Below are positions 28,426 through 37,273 of a stretch of 64,000 nt of DNA, piece after piece. Positions within the stretch are counted from its first letter, which is position 1, and each line of letters begins with the position of its first letter. The translations under genes and the position numbers were made by a program. Origin of the DNA: Lysinibacillus sphaericus (GTDB lineage: Bacteria > Bacillota > Bacilli > Bacillales_A > Planococcaceae); NCBI RefSeq assembly GCF_002982115.1, contig NZ_CP019980.1, positions 3,480,001-3,544,000 of the forward strand. The letters are read 5' to 3'. The notes beneath the pieces are model-generated. The model was not told the DNA's origin. It was given only the letters and a program-made list of their open reading frames with translations, and did not search any database.

Positions 28426-29934
28426 CTAGTCATTGGAAATTACACGTTTTAAATGCAGCAAAATTTCCCGCATCGTTGTAGGTTGGAACATAAAATTCCC
28501 CATCACAACTACTAAAATGGTCCATAAAGAAATGCATATAGCTGCTAAAAACCATGCCTTTGCGCTCACAATATGTAGTTCGATTAAAAATAAAAATGGG
28601 GATGCCGCGATAAATGCCAAAATACAATTCAGCGCTATTTTTTTAACCGTAATACGTACAGAATTTTTTAATATTTCTTTAGATGTATATAAGATTAAGT
28701 CACAAGTACGATAGGCATACGAACACAGTCCGCCTATTAAAATGCCTTCCGCCCCTAAAAATTGCACTAAAACAAAGGACACAGAAAGATTAATGGCCGC
28801 TTCAATCATAGCTTGATTTTTTGTCTCTTTAAAATGCCCTGCCGAATTCACTAATGTATTCGCAGGAATTCGTATTGCATTGGCAATGCCTACTAGGACA
28901 AAGAGTGCAGCTAACCATGGTCTTATATAGTTTGCATCCTCAACACCCGCTGTATAAATCGTGATAAAAGGCAAAATTAACAGAGCTGTACATGTGTAAC
29001 CGAAAGCAACGACTGCAAAAAAAATACATTCAAAATGATGAAAATGTCGTTGCAGTGCCTCTTTTTCTTCTTTTACAAGTATGTCTCCAAAGGCTGCTAA
29101 CATCGCACCGGAGAAAGCTGAAATAAATAATGTAACAGCATTAAATACCATATTGTATACAGTAAATACACTAACCTCTGCAAGTCCAAGAAAAATGGTA
29201 ATTAACATAAACGGTGTATTAAAAACAACAAGCGAGGCGATTTGATGGATTAAAGCATCCCATCTTTTTTTTATAGCTGGTGTATTTGGTGTTACTTTAC
29301 TATTAAAATATGGGTATTTTTTTTGGACATATACTTTTAAAAAAAGAATATCTAGTAATAAAAGAATGCTAGAACTGCCAACTACAATAATGATTGAAAA
29401 GCCAAGGGTTAGTAAAGTTAGGGATAGCATTGTACTAACAACTAATAAACATGTTTGAATTCGGAACACAATATAGCTTTTTTGATCTGCTGTTAGCAAA
29501 ACGTAATATTTCCCAATCAAAAAATATTCCCATACACCACTGATACCTAAAATCAGCACCATATAAAATGCGGTTAGAGGTGACACATCTTCCTTTACCA
29601 ACAGCGGATAGAACATAGCCAACAAGGCTACTAATACAACAAAAATCATACCCGAACGTCGATAAAAATAATGCGTGGCTGAAAGGATGCCATTTATCTG
29701 TTCTTTGTCGTTCATAGCTAATGGTTTGTAAAGTGCTGCGACGGATGCACTACCGATACCCGCTTCTACAATTTTTAAATAACCTAAAAATTGCTTAATC
29801 GATGTAACAAGTCCATTCGTAGCAGAACCATAAGTCGTCATAAATAATCGAGGCAAAATAAAATTCATCACGGCGGTAACAACTTGCAACACGACATTGG
29901 AAAATAAGTTTAATAAAATTTTCCTTGTTCTCAT
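28426..29934 (-). CDS. Wzx-type polysaccharide flippase
   Basis: A 502-residue membrane protein of the MOP superfamily with about 12-14 predicted helices, starting at residues 5-30 and spanning to the C-terminus. Such proteins flip undecaprenyl-linked repeat units across the membrane. The N-terminal TYGSATNGLVTSIKQF segment is typical of Wzx/RfbX proteins. GGGAG lies 4 nt before ATG 29934, which overlaps the glycosyltransferase stop as ATGA. Confidence 0.9.
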   Translation of the reverse strand: MRTRKILLNLFSNVVLQVVTAVMNFILPRLFMTTYGSATNGLVTSIKQFLGYLKIVEAGIGSASVAALYKPLAMNDKEQINGILSATHYFYRRSGMIFVVLVALLAMFYPLLVKEDVSPLTAFYMVLILGISGVWEYFLIGKYYVLLTADQKSYIVFRIQTCLLVVSTMLSLTLLTLGFSIIIVVGSSSILLLLDILFLKVYVQKKYPYFNSKVTPNTPAIKKRWDALIHQIASLVVFNTPFMLITIFLGLAEVSVFTVYNMVFNAVTLFISAFSGAMLAAFGDILVKEEKEALQRHFHHFECIFFAVVAFGYTCTALLILPFITIYTAGVEDANYIRPWLAALFVLVGIANAIRIPANTLVNSAGHFKETKNQAMIEAAINLSVSFVLVQFLGAEGILIGGLCSYAYRTCDLILYTSKEILKNSVRITVKKIALNCILAFIAASPFLFLIELHIVSAKAWFLAAICISLWTILVVVMGNFMFQPTTMREILLHLKRVISND

Positions 29935-30974
29935 TTTGCTCCCTTTATAGTCTTACTAATATTGGTTTTTTGTTTGACCCTAGCCAATACATATAGTAAA
30001 AAAATAGATTGTCTCTTTAATAACAAAATGATTAGTTTCACTTTGAATGGCAATTTATTTAGACAAATTGCCTGTAACACCTCATTAATGTCGCGATGTT
30101 TAAGCATTTTTTTGAGAAAGGCTCTTTTTTCACGTAAGGTTTTCTCATTCTCTCGATGCAATTCATTCTGGACTCCTGCAATCACTAAATAGGTCAAATA
30201 ATACTGTAGTTGATTTACGAAATAAGGGGCAGGGGATAACTCTCTCAAATGTTTATATAAGACAAGTGTTTTCTCAAAAAACTGCTGATCATAGCTAGCT
30301 GTCATAGAAGAAGGATTTTGGCGATAATGATAAAGATACTCTTTGTCTAATAAATAGATACTTTTCGCATTAAGTAAACTTGGATATGTACAGGCAACAT
30401 CTTCCCCCATGCGTATTTGATCGTCCACTTGATATTGAAATTTTTCAAGAAGTGACTTTTTAAATAGTTTATTTGAAACAGAAGGAAATAATCCAAACTG
30501 ATAGTATTGCCCCGCATACAGCATAATCGGGTAAACTTCTTCTATCATCCTATCCTTTTGATATAATCCAGGTTTCACAACTTGCGTAGCTTTAACTTCA
30601 TAATCTTGATAATTTTCTATAATATCGCAAATAACAATATCTACGTTAAAAGCCTGTGCTGCATCACATAGTGCTTGATACATGTCCGCTTCAATCCAAT
30701 CATCACTATCTACATAGCCAATATATTTTCCTTTCGCAATGCTTAGACCCGCTTTGCGCGCACTAACAAGGCCACCATTTTCTTTATGCACAACAATAAT
30801 TCTTGCATCACGTGCAGCATAGTCGTCACATATGTTGGGACTATTATCTGTTGAGCCATCGTTGACTAGTATTAATTCAAAGTCCTCAAATGTTTGTCTT
30901 AAAATACTATCTAAACATTGCCGTAAATAGAGCTCCACATTATAAATAGGCACAATAATACTTAATAATGGCAC
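29931..30974 (-). CDS. Glycosyltransferase family 2
   Basis: A 347-residue GT-A fold glycosyltransferase. The motifs SIIVPIYNVE, LILVNDGSTDNS, HKENGGLVSARKAG and the metal-binding YVDSDDWI are all present near the N-terminus; the C-terminal part contains a helical region of unknown role. The start GTG 30974 has GGGAGG 7 nt upstream and falls 5 nt after the polymerase stop; the longer ATG frame at 30995 has a site only 1 nt away. Sugar specificity is unknown. Confidence 0.92.
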   Translation of the reverse strand: MPLLSIIVPIYNVELYLRQCLDSILRQTFEDFELILVNDGSTDNSPNICDDYAARDARIIVVHKENGGLVSARKAGLSIAKGKYIGYVDSDDWIEADMYQALCDAAQAFNVDIVICDIIENYQDYEVKATQVVKPGLYQKDRMIEEVYPIMLYAGQYYQFGLFPSVSNKLFKKSLLEKFQYQVDDQIRMGEDVACTYPSLLNAKSIYLLDKEYLYHYRQNPSSMTASYDQQFFEKTLVLYKHLRELSPAPYFVNQLQYYLTYLVIAGVQNELHRENEKTLREKRAFLKKMLKHRDINEVLQAICLNKLPFKVKLIILLLKRQSIFLLYVLARVKQKTNISKTIKGAK

Positions 30975-30978
30975 TGCT

Positions 30979-32319
30979 TTACCTCCCAACCTCATGCTCC
31001 TGCGTTTTATAAAGTGCTAAGGCAAACATAATCATTAAAATATGAAAAGGGAAATAATCCATAACGAACGAATCAAGTACAGTATTAGCTATTAACATAA
31101 TATAGAGAGGAATTGCGTTGATGGTTAGGTATTGAAAGTTTGTTTTACTATTACTAATGTTTTGACGGAGAACTTTAGTTAAAGAGAAGATATAGAGTAA
31201 TGCAAGTGCTACTCCTACTACACCAAGATAATAAGGCGTGGATAGATACATTGTATGTGCCATTTTTGCAGTAGAGAAGCTTGTGCCAAACCCCGCTCCA
31301 AAAACAACGATTTTCGTACTTTGTAAAATTTCTGTCGCAAACATATTCCAGCTACTCACTCGACCAGTCGTAATAGCATCTGTCGATGTTCCTGCACCAA
31401 AAAAGCGAACCCAATAAATTTCGAATAGTCTCTCGTAAAAAAAAAATAACGAAACACTTAACACTACGACGATAAACGAAGCAAATTTAATCGCTGTTTT
31501 AACATTGTGCTTTAGAAACATAATGAACGTTAATAAAATGAATGTGATAAATGTGATAATAAACATTTTAGAATAAGTAAATACACCAAATATAGCTAAA
31601 ATTATAATAAGCACAATCGGTGTAACTTCTATTTTATTGTCGTAACAATAAAGAACGAGTAAGCACGCAATAGCTATTAGAATTTGCAAACTAAAATAAT
31701 TCGGATCTAAATCTAAACCTGTAAACCGTGTATTAATGGTACTTGTCGTTTTTACTGTATTAACGATTGTCATGGACTCAATAAAGTGATTAATCCCTGG
31801 AACAGAAAAACTTACCCACCGTACGAGAGCAGCACTTAATAAGCCTACTGCATAGACATAAGTATATCTTCTAAAATAACCCTTAGAATCGATGAACAGA
31901 ACGGCAAAAAAGATGACACTATAATTTAATACAAAGCCAAACGCTTCGATAACATTGCCACTACTAAACAGTGTTGCCATAACAGCAAAAAACACAAAAA
32001 GAACATACGTTAAAACAAGCTGTGTTGAAATCCTCTTCTTGTGTATAAAGAGTGTTACTATACTTAACACAATATAAAAAAAGCATAGCACGACAAAAAG
32101 TGAGTGACCTGTTAACTCAAACTTTATGACATACACCCATGAAATAAAAAACAGTAAATAATCAAGTCGATGTGGTTGCTTATCCAACAGCATCGCTGTC
32201 ATTACAAATAGGATAAAAAGCCAAAGAAAAAGCGGATTATCTGTATACATTTTTAACACAACAAAAATACTGGAAACAATACAGAGCAAAATACTATAAT
32301 TTTTTCTTTTTACTATCAT
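30979..32319 (-). CDS. Wzy-type O-antigen/polysaccharide polymerase
   Basis: A 446-residue membrane protein with about 11-12 hydrophobic segments and a large external loop (about residues 170-215 and 300-345), the pattern of Wzy polymerases and ligases. Sequence identity in this family is low, so the call rests on topology and context: it lies between glycosyltransferase genes and near a Wzx flippase, and overlaps the upstream gene stop as ATGA. It would join repeat units on the outer face of the membrane. Confidence 0.82.
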   Translation of the reverse strand: MIVKRKNYSILLCIVSSIFVVLKMYTDNPLFLWLFILFVMTAMLLDKQPHRLDYLLFFISWVYVIKFELTGHSLFVVLCFFYIVLSIVTLFIHKKRISTQLVLTYVLFVFFAVMATLFSSGNVIEAFGFVLNYSVIFFAVLFIDSKGYFRRYTYVYAVGLLSAALVRWVSFSVPGINHFIESMTIVNTVKTTSTINTRFTGLDLDPNYFSLQILIAIACLLVLYCYDNKIEVTPIVLIIILAIFGVFTYSKMFIITFITFILLTFIMFLKHNVKTAIKFASFIVVVLSVSLFFFYERLFEIYWVRFFGAGTSTDAITTGRVSSWNMFATEILQSTKIVVFGAGFGTSFSTAKMAHTMYLSTPYYLGVVGVALALLYIFSLTKVLRQNISNSKTNFQYLTINAIPLYIMLIANTVLDSFVMDYFPFHILMIMFALALYKTQEHEVGR

Positions 32320-33497
32320 TGACGATCAAACTCCAATACTAATTGCTCTCGTGCCTTTCGATTTGTATAGCTATTTTCTTCAATATACTTTTTCATCTTG
32401 TCGAGACAATCCTTATTTTGGATGATATTAGCAATGACCGCGTAAATATCCTCTATATCCCCATCTGTTATCAATCCATTGAATCCATGTTGTATTTGTT
32501 CACCTGCTGCTGCAAAATTCGTCGTAATAACGGGCGTTTCTAATATTAATGCCTCGCCAACTACCATCGGATAACCTTCATACGCTGAAGTTAATATCAG
32601 GACATCGCTTTCTTTAATAAACGGATATGGATTATGACATTCCCCAACAAATTCAACTACATCATCTACACCTAATTGTAATGCTAATTGTTGATTAAAA
32701 AGTAAGTCTGGTCCATCACCTATAATTCGCCAATGCAATCGCCCGATAGAAGACTCTTTTAAAAGCTTACATATATGTGGAATAAGGTCGAATCTTTTTG
32801 TGGCATTGTCCATTCTACCAACAGATACTAAATCCATCGTTCCTTTTTCAAATGGCGTATAATATGTTGCTAACTCTTTAATTTCCGCTATCGGAAAAAA
32901 ATTGTAGACAACTTGTATTTTATGTTGATAGGGCGGGAGAAATTTCAGTAAATTTCGCTTACATGCTTCAGAAACACAAATTAATCTATCAAAATTTTTA
33001 TAGGTTTTGATACAAACCTTATAATTAAAATTTGCTCTTAATGGATCGGTATGTATCCATGCAAGCTTTTTATGTGCCTGTACAAATTGATCGACGAATA
33101 AATTTGTACCTCGATTAAAATAACTATTTGGTGCGTCATTAAAATAAGAAATGGCTATATGATAGTGTTTACTAGGGCGATGATTTTTTAAAAGTAATGT
33201 ATAAAAGTTGTTGGAGCCAATAATGCGTACAAGCAACATACATACTATGCGCAGCAAAATATGCCAGACATTTTTTCTCTGTTTCACGACATAAAAGGGG
33301 GTAGCGATTAGTTGTAATAATAAGTTGCCGATATTTACATTGACGTTAGGAGGGATGTCCTTTAAAAGCTCACCTTCACCAAATGTAAAAATATCAATTT
33401 CATATTGTTCATCAACACTAAGTTCTTTTAATGTATTAATTAACGCCTTTTGAATACCGCCCATCTGAAAATTTTGCGCAACAAATAATATTTTCAT
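32316..33497 (-). CDS. Glycosyltransferase family 4
   Basis: A 393-residue GT-B fold enzyme. The N-terminus MKILFVAQNFQMGGIQKAL and the C-terminal nucleotide-sugar site around VLILTSAYEGYPMVVGEALI and TNFAAAGEQI are typical of GT4. Start ATG 33497 gives the normal family N-terminus; AGGGGG lies 12 nt upstream. A longer TTG frame at 33524 has no better site. Donor and acceptor are unknown. Cytosolic, probably membrane-associated. Confidence 0.9.
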   Translation of the reverse strand: MKILFVAQNFQMGGIQKALINTLKELSVDEQYEIDIFTFGEGELLKDIPPNVNVNIGNLLLQLIATPFYVVKQRKNVWHILLRIVCMLLVRIIGSNNFYTLLLKNHRPSKHYHIAISYFNDAPNSYFNRGTNLFVDQFVQAHKKLAWIHTDPLRANFNYKVCIKTYKNFDRLICVSEACKRNLLKFLPPYQHKIQVVYNFFPIAEIKELATYYTPFEKGTMDLVSVGRMDNATKRFDLIPHICKLLKESSIGRLHWRIIGDGPDLLFNQQLALQLGVDDVVEFVGECHNPYPFIKESDVLILTSAYEGYPMVVGEALILETPVITTNFAAAGEQIQHGFNGLITDGDIEDIYAVIANIIQNKDCLDKMKKYIEENSYTNRKAREQLVLEFDRQ

Positions 33498-33535
33498 AAA
33501 GTCTGAAATCCCCCTAAAATCCAATATTATGTGTG

Positions 33536-34654
33536 CTATAAATGGCTATACAATGTAATGATACGCTTTTCCATTTCGCTCCAGCTATAGTGGTCTTCAT
33601 ATAACAGTTTCATTTTACGAGAGATCTCTGGCCATTCTTTTTTGCGCTCAATTAACTTTTCAATAGCTTGTTGTAAACTATGTTGATTATAATCAATTAA
33701 CTCTCCTAGATTATGTGCTGCTACTACTTCCGACATTCCAGTATTTTTCACCATAATTAAAGGTTTTCCGAGCATCAGTGCCTCATAAAATTTATTCGGT
33801 GCTGCATAATAGTGATTAGAAACTTCGGGGTCGTAAATGGCAGTCATAATGTCACAACTATTTTCTAAAGCGAGTGTTTTGTCATACGGAATCTTCCCGT
33901 AATAGAGGATATTGTCATACTTTTGCGCGAGTTCGGCCAATCCGTCTGCATACTCGCCAAATCCGCCAATATGCAATTCATAGTTTCTATTTGCTTTTAC
34001 TATTTCAACTAGTTCTTTAATAAGTCTTTCCTTGGCTAATATGCCAACATAGACTATTTTTACTTTATCTTTGTTCAACTGTACGTCATGATTTAACGGC
34101 ATAGGAAGTGGCGTATTATAAATCACCTCTATTTTTTTGGGTGATGCATTCGCTATTTGACCTTTTCGTTTTTCTGTACAAATAATAACAGCATCCACAC
34201 GATTCAACAGAGCGATATCTATCTTTTCAACAATCTTTCCTATCATTGCTGGCCCATGAAAGGGAGCAGTAATGGAATCAAACATATCATAAATAACTTT
34301 TTTACGGAGTAACTTCCCGCATATCGTGCCGATAAATGCTGTATCGAAGTCACAAGCGTGTATAATATCATAAGTATTTTTATGTTGAAGTAGCCATTGA
34401 AATAGTTTTATTTGAAATCGCAATAGTGGAAATAAATTTTTTTTAAATCCGCCACCAAAAGTAGCAGGGATGCCAAACCTTGTGATTTTAATGGGCTGTG
34501 TACGCTTTAGAAATTGTACTTTTTCCTTATATTTGCTATCTCTATCCCAAGCTACTATTTGTACATGCCAGTTATTTTTTATAAGGCTGTCCACTTCCTT
34601 TTCAACTCTAGGATCTGGAGATATTGGATTACTTCTCATAAAAACAACTCTCAT
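33536..34654 (-). CDS. Glycosyltransferase family 4
   Basis: A 372-residue GT-B enzyme with N-terminal VVFMRSNPISPDPRVEKE and a C-terminal donor-site region (ALMLGKPLIMVKNTGMSE). The AEEYE-type EX7E motif is modified (YEALMLGKPL). AGGGG lies 9 nt before ATG 34654. It is 62 bp after the phosphatase gene and 38 bp before the next glycosyltransferase. Likely an early sugar-adding step; specificity unknown. Confidence 0.88.
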   Translation of the reverse strand: MRVVFMRSNPISPDPRVEKEVDSLIKNNWHVQIVAWDRDSKYKEKVQFLKRTQPIKITRFGIPATFGGGFKKNLFPLLRFQIKLFQWLLQHKNTYDIIHACDFDTAFIGTICGKLLRKKVIYDMFDSITAPFHGPAMIGKIVEKIDIALLNRVDAVIICTEKRKGQIANASPKKIEVIYNTPLPMPLNHDVQLNKDKVKIVYVGILAKERLIKELVEIVKANRNYELHIGGFGEYADGLAELAQKYDNILYYGKIPYDKTLALENSCDIMTAIYDPEVSNHYYAAPNKFYEALMLGKPLIMVKNTGMSEVVAAHNLGELIDYNQHSLQQAIEKLIERKKEWPEISRKMKLLYEDHYSWSEMEKRIITLYSHL

Positions 34655-34717
34655 CCCTACTGTCCCCTTATTTATTTAATCCCTTCTATCAGTCATGCAT
34701 GTTTAATTTTTGCTTAT

Positions 34718-35482
34718 TTAAAATAATCTCCAACCTTTTTTTGTAAATTGATTGTCAGGTTCATATACGATGACAGGCTGATTATGGATGATTCGTGCAT
34801 TATTGGCTAAAAAATCATCCACTGCATCTAATTGTTTGTGCTTTTCTAAAAAGCGAAGTCCTTTTTCAAATAACAATGGGCGTGTCGTAACATTATGCAC
34901 ATCCGAACCATATGTATGAACGAGGTTCGAGCGAACTAATCTCAAAGAGAGCTGTTGAATGGATTTGCCAAAATGGCCAGCTAAACTGCCTGCGGTTATT
35001 TGTGCGAGTGCCCCCTCTCGTATAAGTTGCTCCAAGCAACTTGGATCTTCTGCTATGGCTGTATTGCGTTCTGGATGTGCAATGATTGGTGTAATACCCG
35101 CTGTCAATAAATTGTAAATCATTGTTCGTGTATATGTCGGTATGTAACCTGATGGAAGCTCTAATAATAAGTAATTCGAATCGGCTAATGTGTGCAACTG
35201 CCCGCTCTCTAACAACGCTAAAATATTCCCCGCCAGTCTCACCTCATGCCCAGGATAAAGTGTTAACGACATGTGTCGGTTGTCAATTTCCTGCTGTAAT
35301 TTTATAATTTGTTCATTCACTTCATGAAAAGGAACATTATATAACGGGTGCAGAACATGTGATGTAGCTATCATAGCTGTAATGCCTTCTGCAATGGCTT
35401 GTTCAAATAATTGGAATGTCTCCGCTACTGTTTCTGGACCATCATCAACATTCACTAAAATATGGCTATGCATATCGACCAT
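34718..35482 (-). CDS. PHP-type protein-tyrosine phosphatase (CpsB/CapC/YwqE family)
   Basis: A 254-residue manganese-dependent phosphatase that dephosphorylates the BY-kinase encoded just upstream. Metal ligands are in MHSHILVNVDDGPE (His5, His7, Asp13-14), TSHVLHP, GHEVRL, AHPERN and GSDVHN. Opposing kinase and phosphatase control chain length and export of capsular polymer. It lies 31 bp after the kinase gene, in the usual order of such loci. Confidence 0.92.
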   Translation of the reverse strand: MVDMHSHILVNVDDGPETVAETFQLFEQAIAEGITAMIATSHVLHPLYNVPFHEVNEQIIKLQQEIDNRHMSLTLYPGHEVRLAGNILALLESGQLHTLADSNYLLLELPSGYIPTYTRTMIYNLLTAGITPIIAHPERNTAIAEDPSCLEQLIREGALAQITAGSLAGHFGKSIQQLSLRLVRSNLVHTYGSDVHNVTTRPLLFEKGLRFLEKHKQLDAVDDFLANNARIIHNQPVIVYEPDNQFTKKGWRLF

Positions 35483-35513
35483 TACATTTCACTTCCCTAT
35501 CTATACCCATATC

Positions 35514-36218
35514 CTAACGGTAATAGTGATCATAATATTCGCCTAGTGGTGTTTTATAATTATTTAAAACGACACCTAAAATATTCGCCTTTGACGCCTC
35601 AAGACTTAATTTTGCTTTTAGTACGCTTGTATTTTCCACTACACCACTATTGACAATTAATAGTGTGCCATGGCATTTATTAGCTAAAATTTGCGCATCC
35701 GTGACCGATAGCAATGGCGGAGCATCAAAAATAATGATGTCAAAATCTTTTATCAGTTGAACAATGACGCTATCCATCGTTTTAGAAGCTAAAAGTTCTG
35801 CTGGATTAGGAGGAATTGGTCCGCTTGTCATAACAAAAAGATTCGGAATCTCTGTACTGTTTAACACTTCTGCCATTTCATATTGTCTAGTCAGTAAATT
35901 TGATAGTCCCCTTATATTGGCTAAGCGAAATGTATAATGCATGGTTGGCTTACGTAAATCTGCATCAACAATTAATATCTTTTTTCCTTCTTGTGCAAAG
36001 ACAACACCTAAATTAGCCACATTTGTGGACTTTCCTTCGCCCGGTGTGGCAGATGTCACTAAAATGGTTTTGATTTCTTGGTCGGGCATTGCAAAGGTAA
36101 TGTTTGTTCGGATGGTACGAAATTGCTCAGAGACAAAGGAATTACTATTCGCAACTGTCACAAGCTTCCTGCCCATTTTGGCTAGTTTTTTTTTATTTGC
36201 TCTTTTATGTTGAAACAT
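35514..36218 (-). CDS. Bacterial tyrosine kinase (CpsD/CapB/YwqD family)
   Basis: A 234-residue cytosolic BY-kinase. Walker A SATPGEGKST is near residue 56, Walker A' ILIVDADLRKP near 81 and Walker B IIIFDAPPLL near 155. The C-terminal tyrosine cluster (Tyr221, 228, 229, 232, 233) is the autophosphorylation tail. It needs the membrane adaptor encoded upstream for activity. GGAGG lies 8 nt before ATG 36218. Confidence 0.95.
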   Translation of the reverse strand: MFQHKRANKKKLAKMGRKLVTVANSNSFVSEQFRTIRTNITFAMPDQEIKTILVTSATPGEGKSTNVANLGVVFAQEGKKILIVDADLRKPTMHYTFRLANIRGLSNLLTRQYEMAEVLNSTEIPNLFVMTSGPIPPNPAELLASKTMDSVIVQLIKDFDIIIFDAPPLLSVTDAQILANKCHGTLLIVNSGVVENTSVLKAKLSLEASKANILGVVLNNYKTPLGEYYDHYYR

Positions 36219-36249
36219 TGTTACTCCCTCCTTCTGTTATGAGATTTAA

Positions 36250-36948
36250 TCATATATTTTTATAGGTTGCATCGTTTATTTTGCTAATGATACCCATAAT
36301 CGGCAAGCCAATGATTTCTTCGATATCTTGCTCTGTCTTAACGGTTGTATCCAAGCATTCTAGTAATACAGCAAAGCCAGCGCTTACGATGAACCCTAGC
36401 ATCGCAGCAGCCACAATATATAAATTTTTGTTTGGCGCCACTGGCTCAGGCTCGTCATCTAATGTCGCTACTGACAAAATATTAATATTATCTATCGTCA
36501 TTAACACTTGAATCTCCTCTTGAAATACCCCAGCTACTGTATTGGCAATATTAACTGCCATATCAGCTTGCTTGTCTTGAACGGCAATATTCACAACTTG
36601 AGAATTACTCGCACTCGATACAGTAATCTGTTCTTTTAATTTTTCTGGTGTACTATCTAAATGAAGCCGGCTAATCACTTTCGATAAAATAGCAGGGCTT
36701 TGAATAATGACATTATACGTATTAATTAAACGCAAATCCGTTTCCACCTGTTGTACACCTAAACGTGATTGTTGGTCGATATTTTTTTGATTTACTAACA
36801 GCTGCGTTTGTGCTTCATAAGTAGGCTTTATGATAAAAAAACTAAAGAACGCCGTGACTAATGCTAAAAAAAGTGCAAAGCTCATAATATACAGCAATTG
36901 CTTTCGTACTATTTTCACTACATCTTGCAAGGTGATAGTTTCTTGCAA
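36250..36948 (-). CDS. Chain-length determinant/BY-kinase adaptor (Wzz; CapA/YwqC family)
   Basis: A 232-residue membrane protein with two transmembrane segments (about residues 18-38 and 178-198) around an extracytoplasmic loop, the Wzz architecture of Gram-positive adaptors. The second helix is followed by a short cytoplasmic tail that activates the kinase. It is the first gene of the polysaccharide locus. The start is TTG 36948 with AAGGAG 9 nt upstream. Confidence 0.9.
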   Translation of the reverse strand: MQETITLQDVVKIVRKQLLYIMSFALFLALVTAFFSFFIIKPTYEAQTQLLVNQKNIDQQSRLGVQQVETDLRLINTYNVIIQSPAILSKVISRLHLDSTPEKLKEQITVSSASNSQVVNIAVQDKQADMAVNIANTVAGVFQEEIQVLMTIDNINILSVATLDDEPEPVAPNKNLYIVAAAMLGFIVSAGFAVLLECLDTTVKTEQDIEEIIGLPIMGIISKINDATYKNI

Positions 36949-37112
36949 CGACCCTCACTCCTTGACATTACATATACTGGCGATTCTATATTTTTGTCAG
37001 TTCTTCTGGCATTTTTCACAAAAAGTTTTATGGCCTATTATATTATTGATTGCCTTCTTTTATTCATCTTGAAAAAGAGCTAATACGAAGTGTTTCTTAT
37101 ATAAAATTGGAC

Positions 37113-37144
37113 ACAAAAAAAGTGTCCCCCTCTGTGGGAACACT
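37113..37144 (-). terminator. Intrinsic terminator or attenuator in the leader of the polysaccharide operon
   Basis: Minus-strand AGTGTTCCC (37144-37136) pairs with GGGGACACT (37129-37121, one wobble), followed by seven U (37120-37114). It lies about 165 bp upstream of the first polysaccharide gene and about 85 bp beyond the rny terminator. Depending on promoter position it is either a second rny terminator or an attenuator. Confidence 0.8.
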
Positions 37145-37227
37145 GAACAATACAAGATGTTGTTGTGCATTTTTTACTTGAGCTAAATGTTAGCTCTTTT
37201 CAAAAAGGCACTGCTTGATGACTCATG
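37145..37227. other. Region between rny terminator and operon leader hairpin
   Basis: Within it GAGCTAA (37180-37186) and TTAGCTC (37190-37196) form a perfect 7-bp hairpin with a 3-nt loop; on the plus strand it is followed by UUUU. No good sigma-A promoter was found between 36949 and 37227 on the minus strand, so the polysaccharide operon start is unresolved. Confidence 0.45.
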
Positions 37228-37266
37228 TAAAAAGACCCCTCTTGCTTGTAGCCAAGAGGAGTCTTA
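37228..37266 (-). terminator. Intrinsic terminator of rny
   Basis: Minus-strand AAGACTCCTCTTG.. pairs with ..GCAAGAGGGGTCTT (about 37265-37251 with 37245-37231), followed by UUUUUA. It lies 8 bp after the rny stop. Confidence 0.9.
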
Positions 37267-37273
37267 TATTTTA

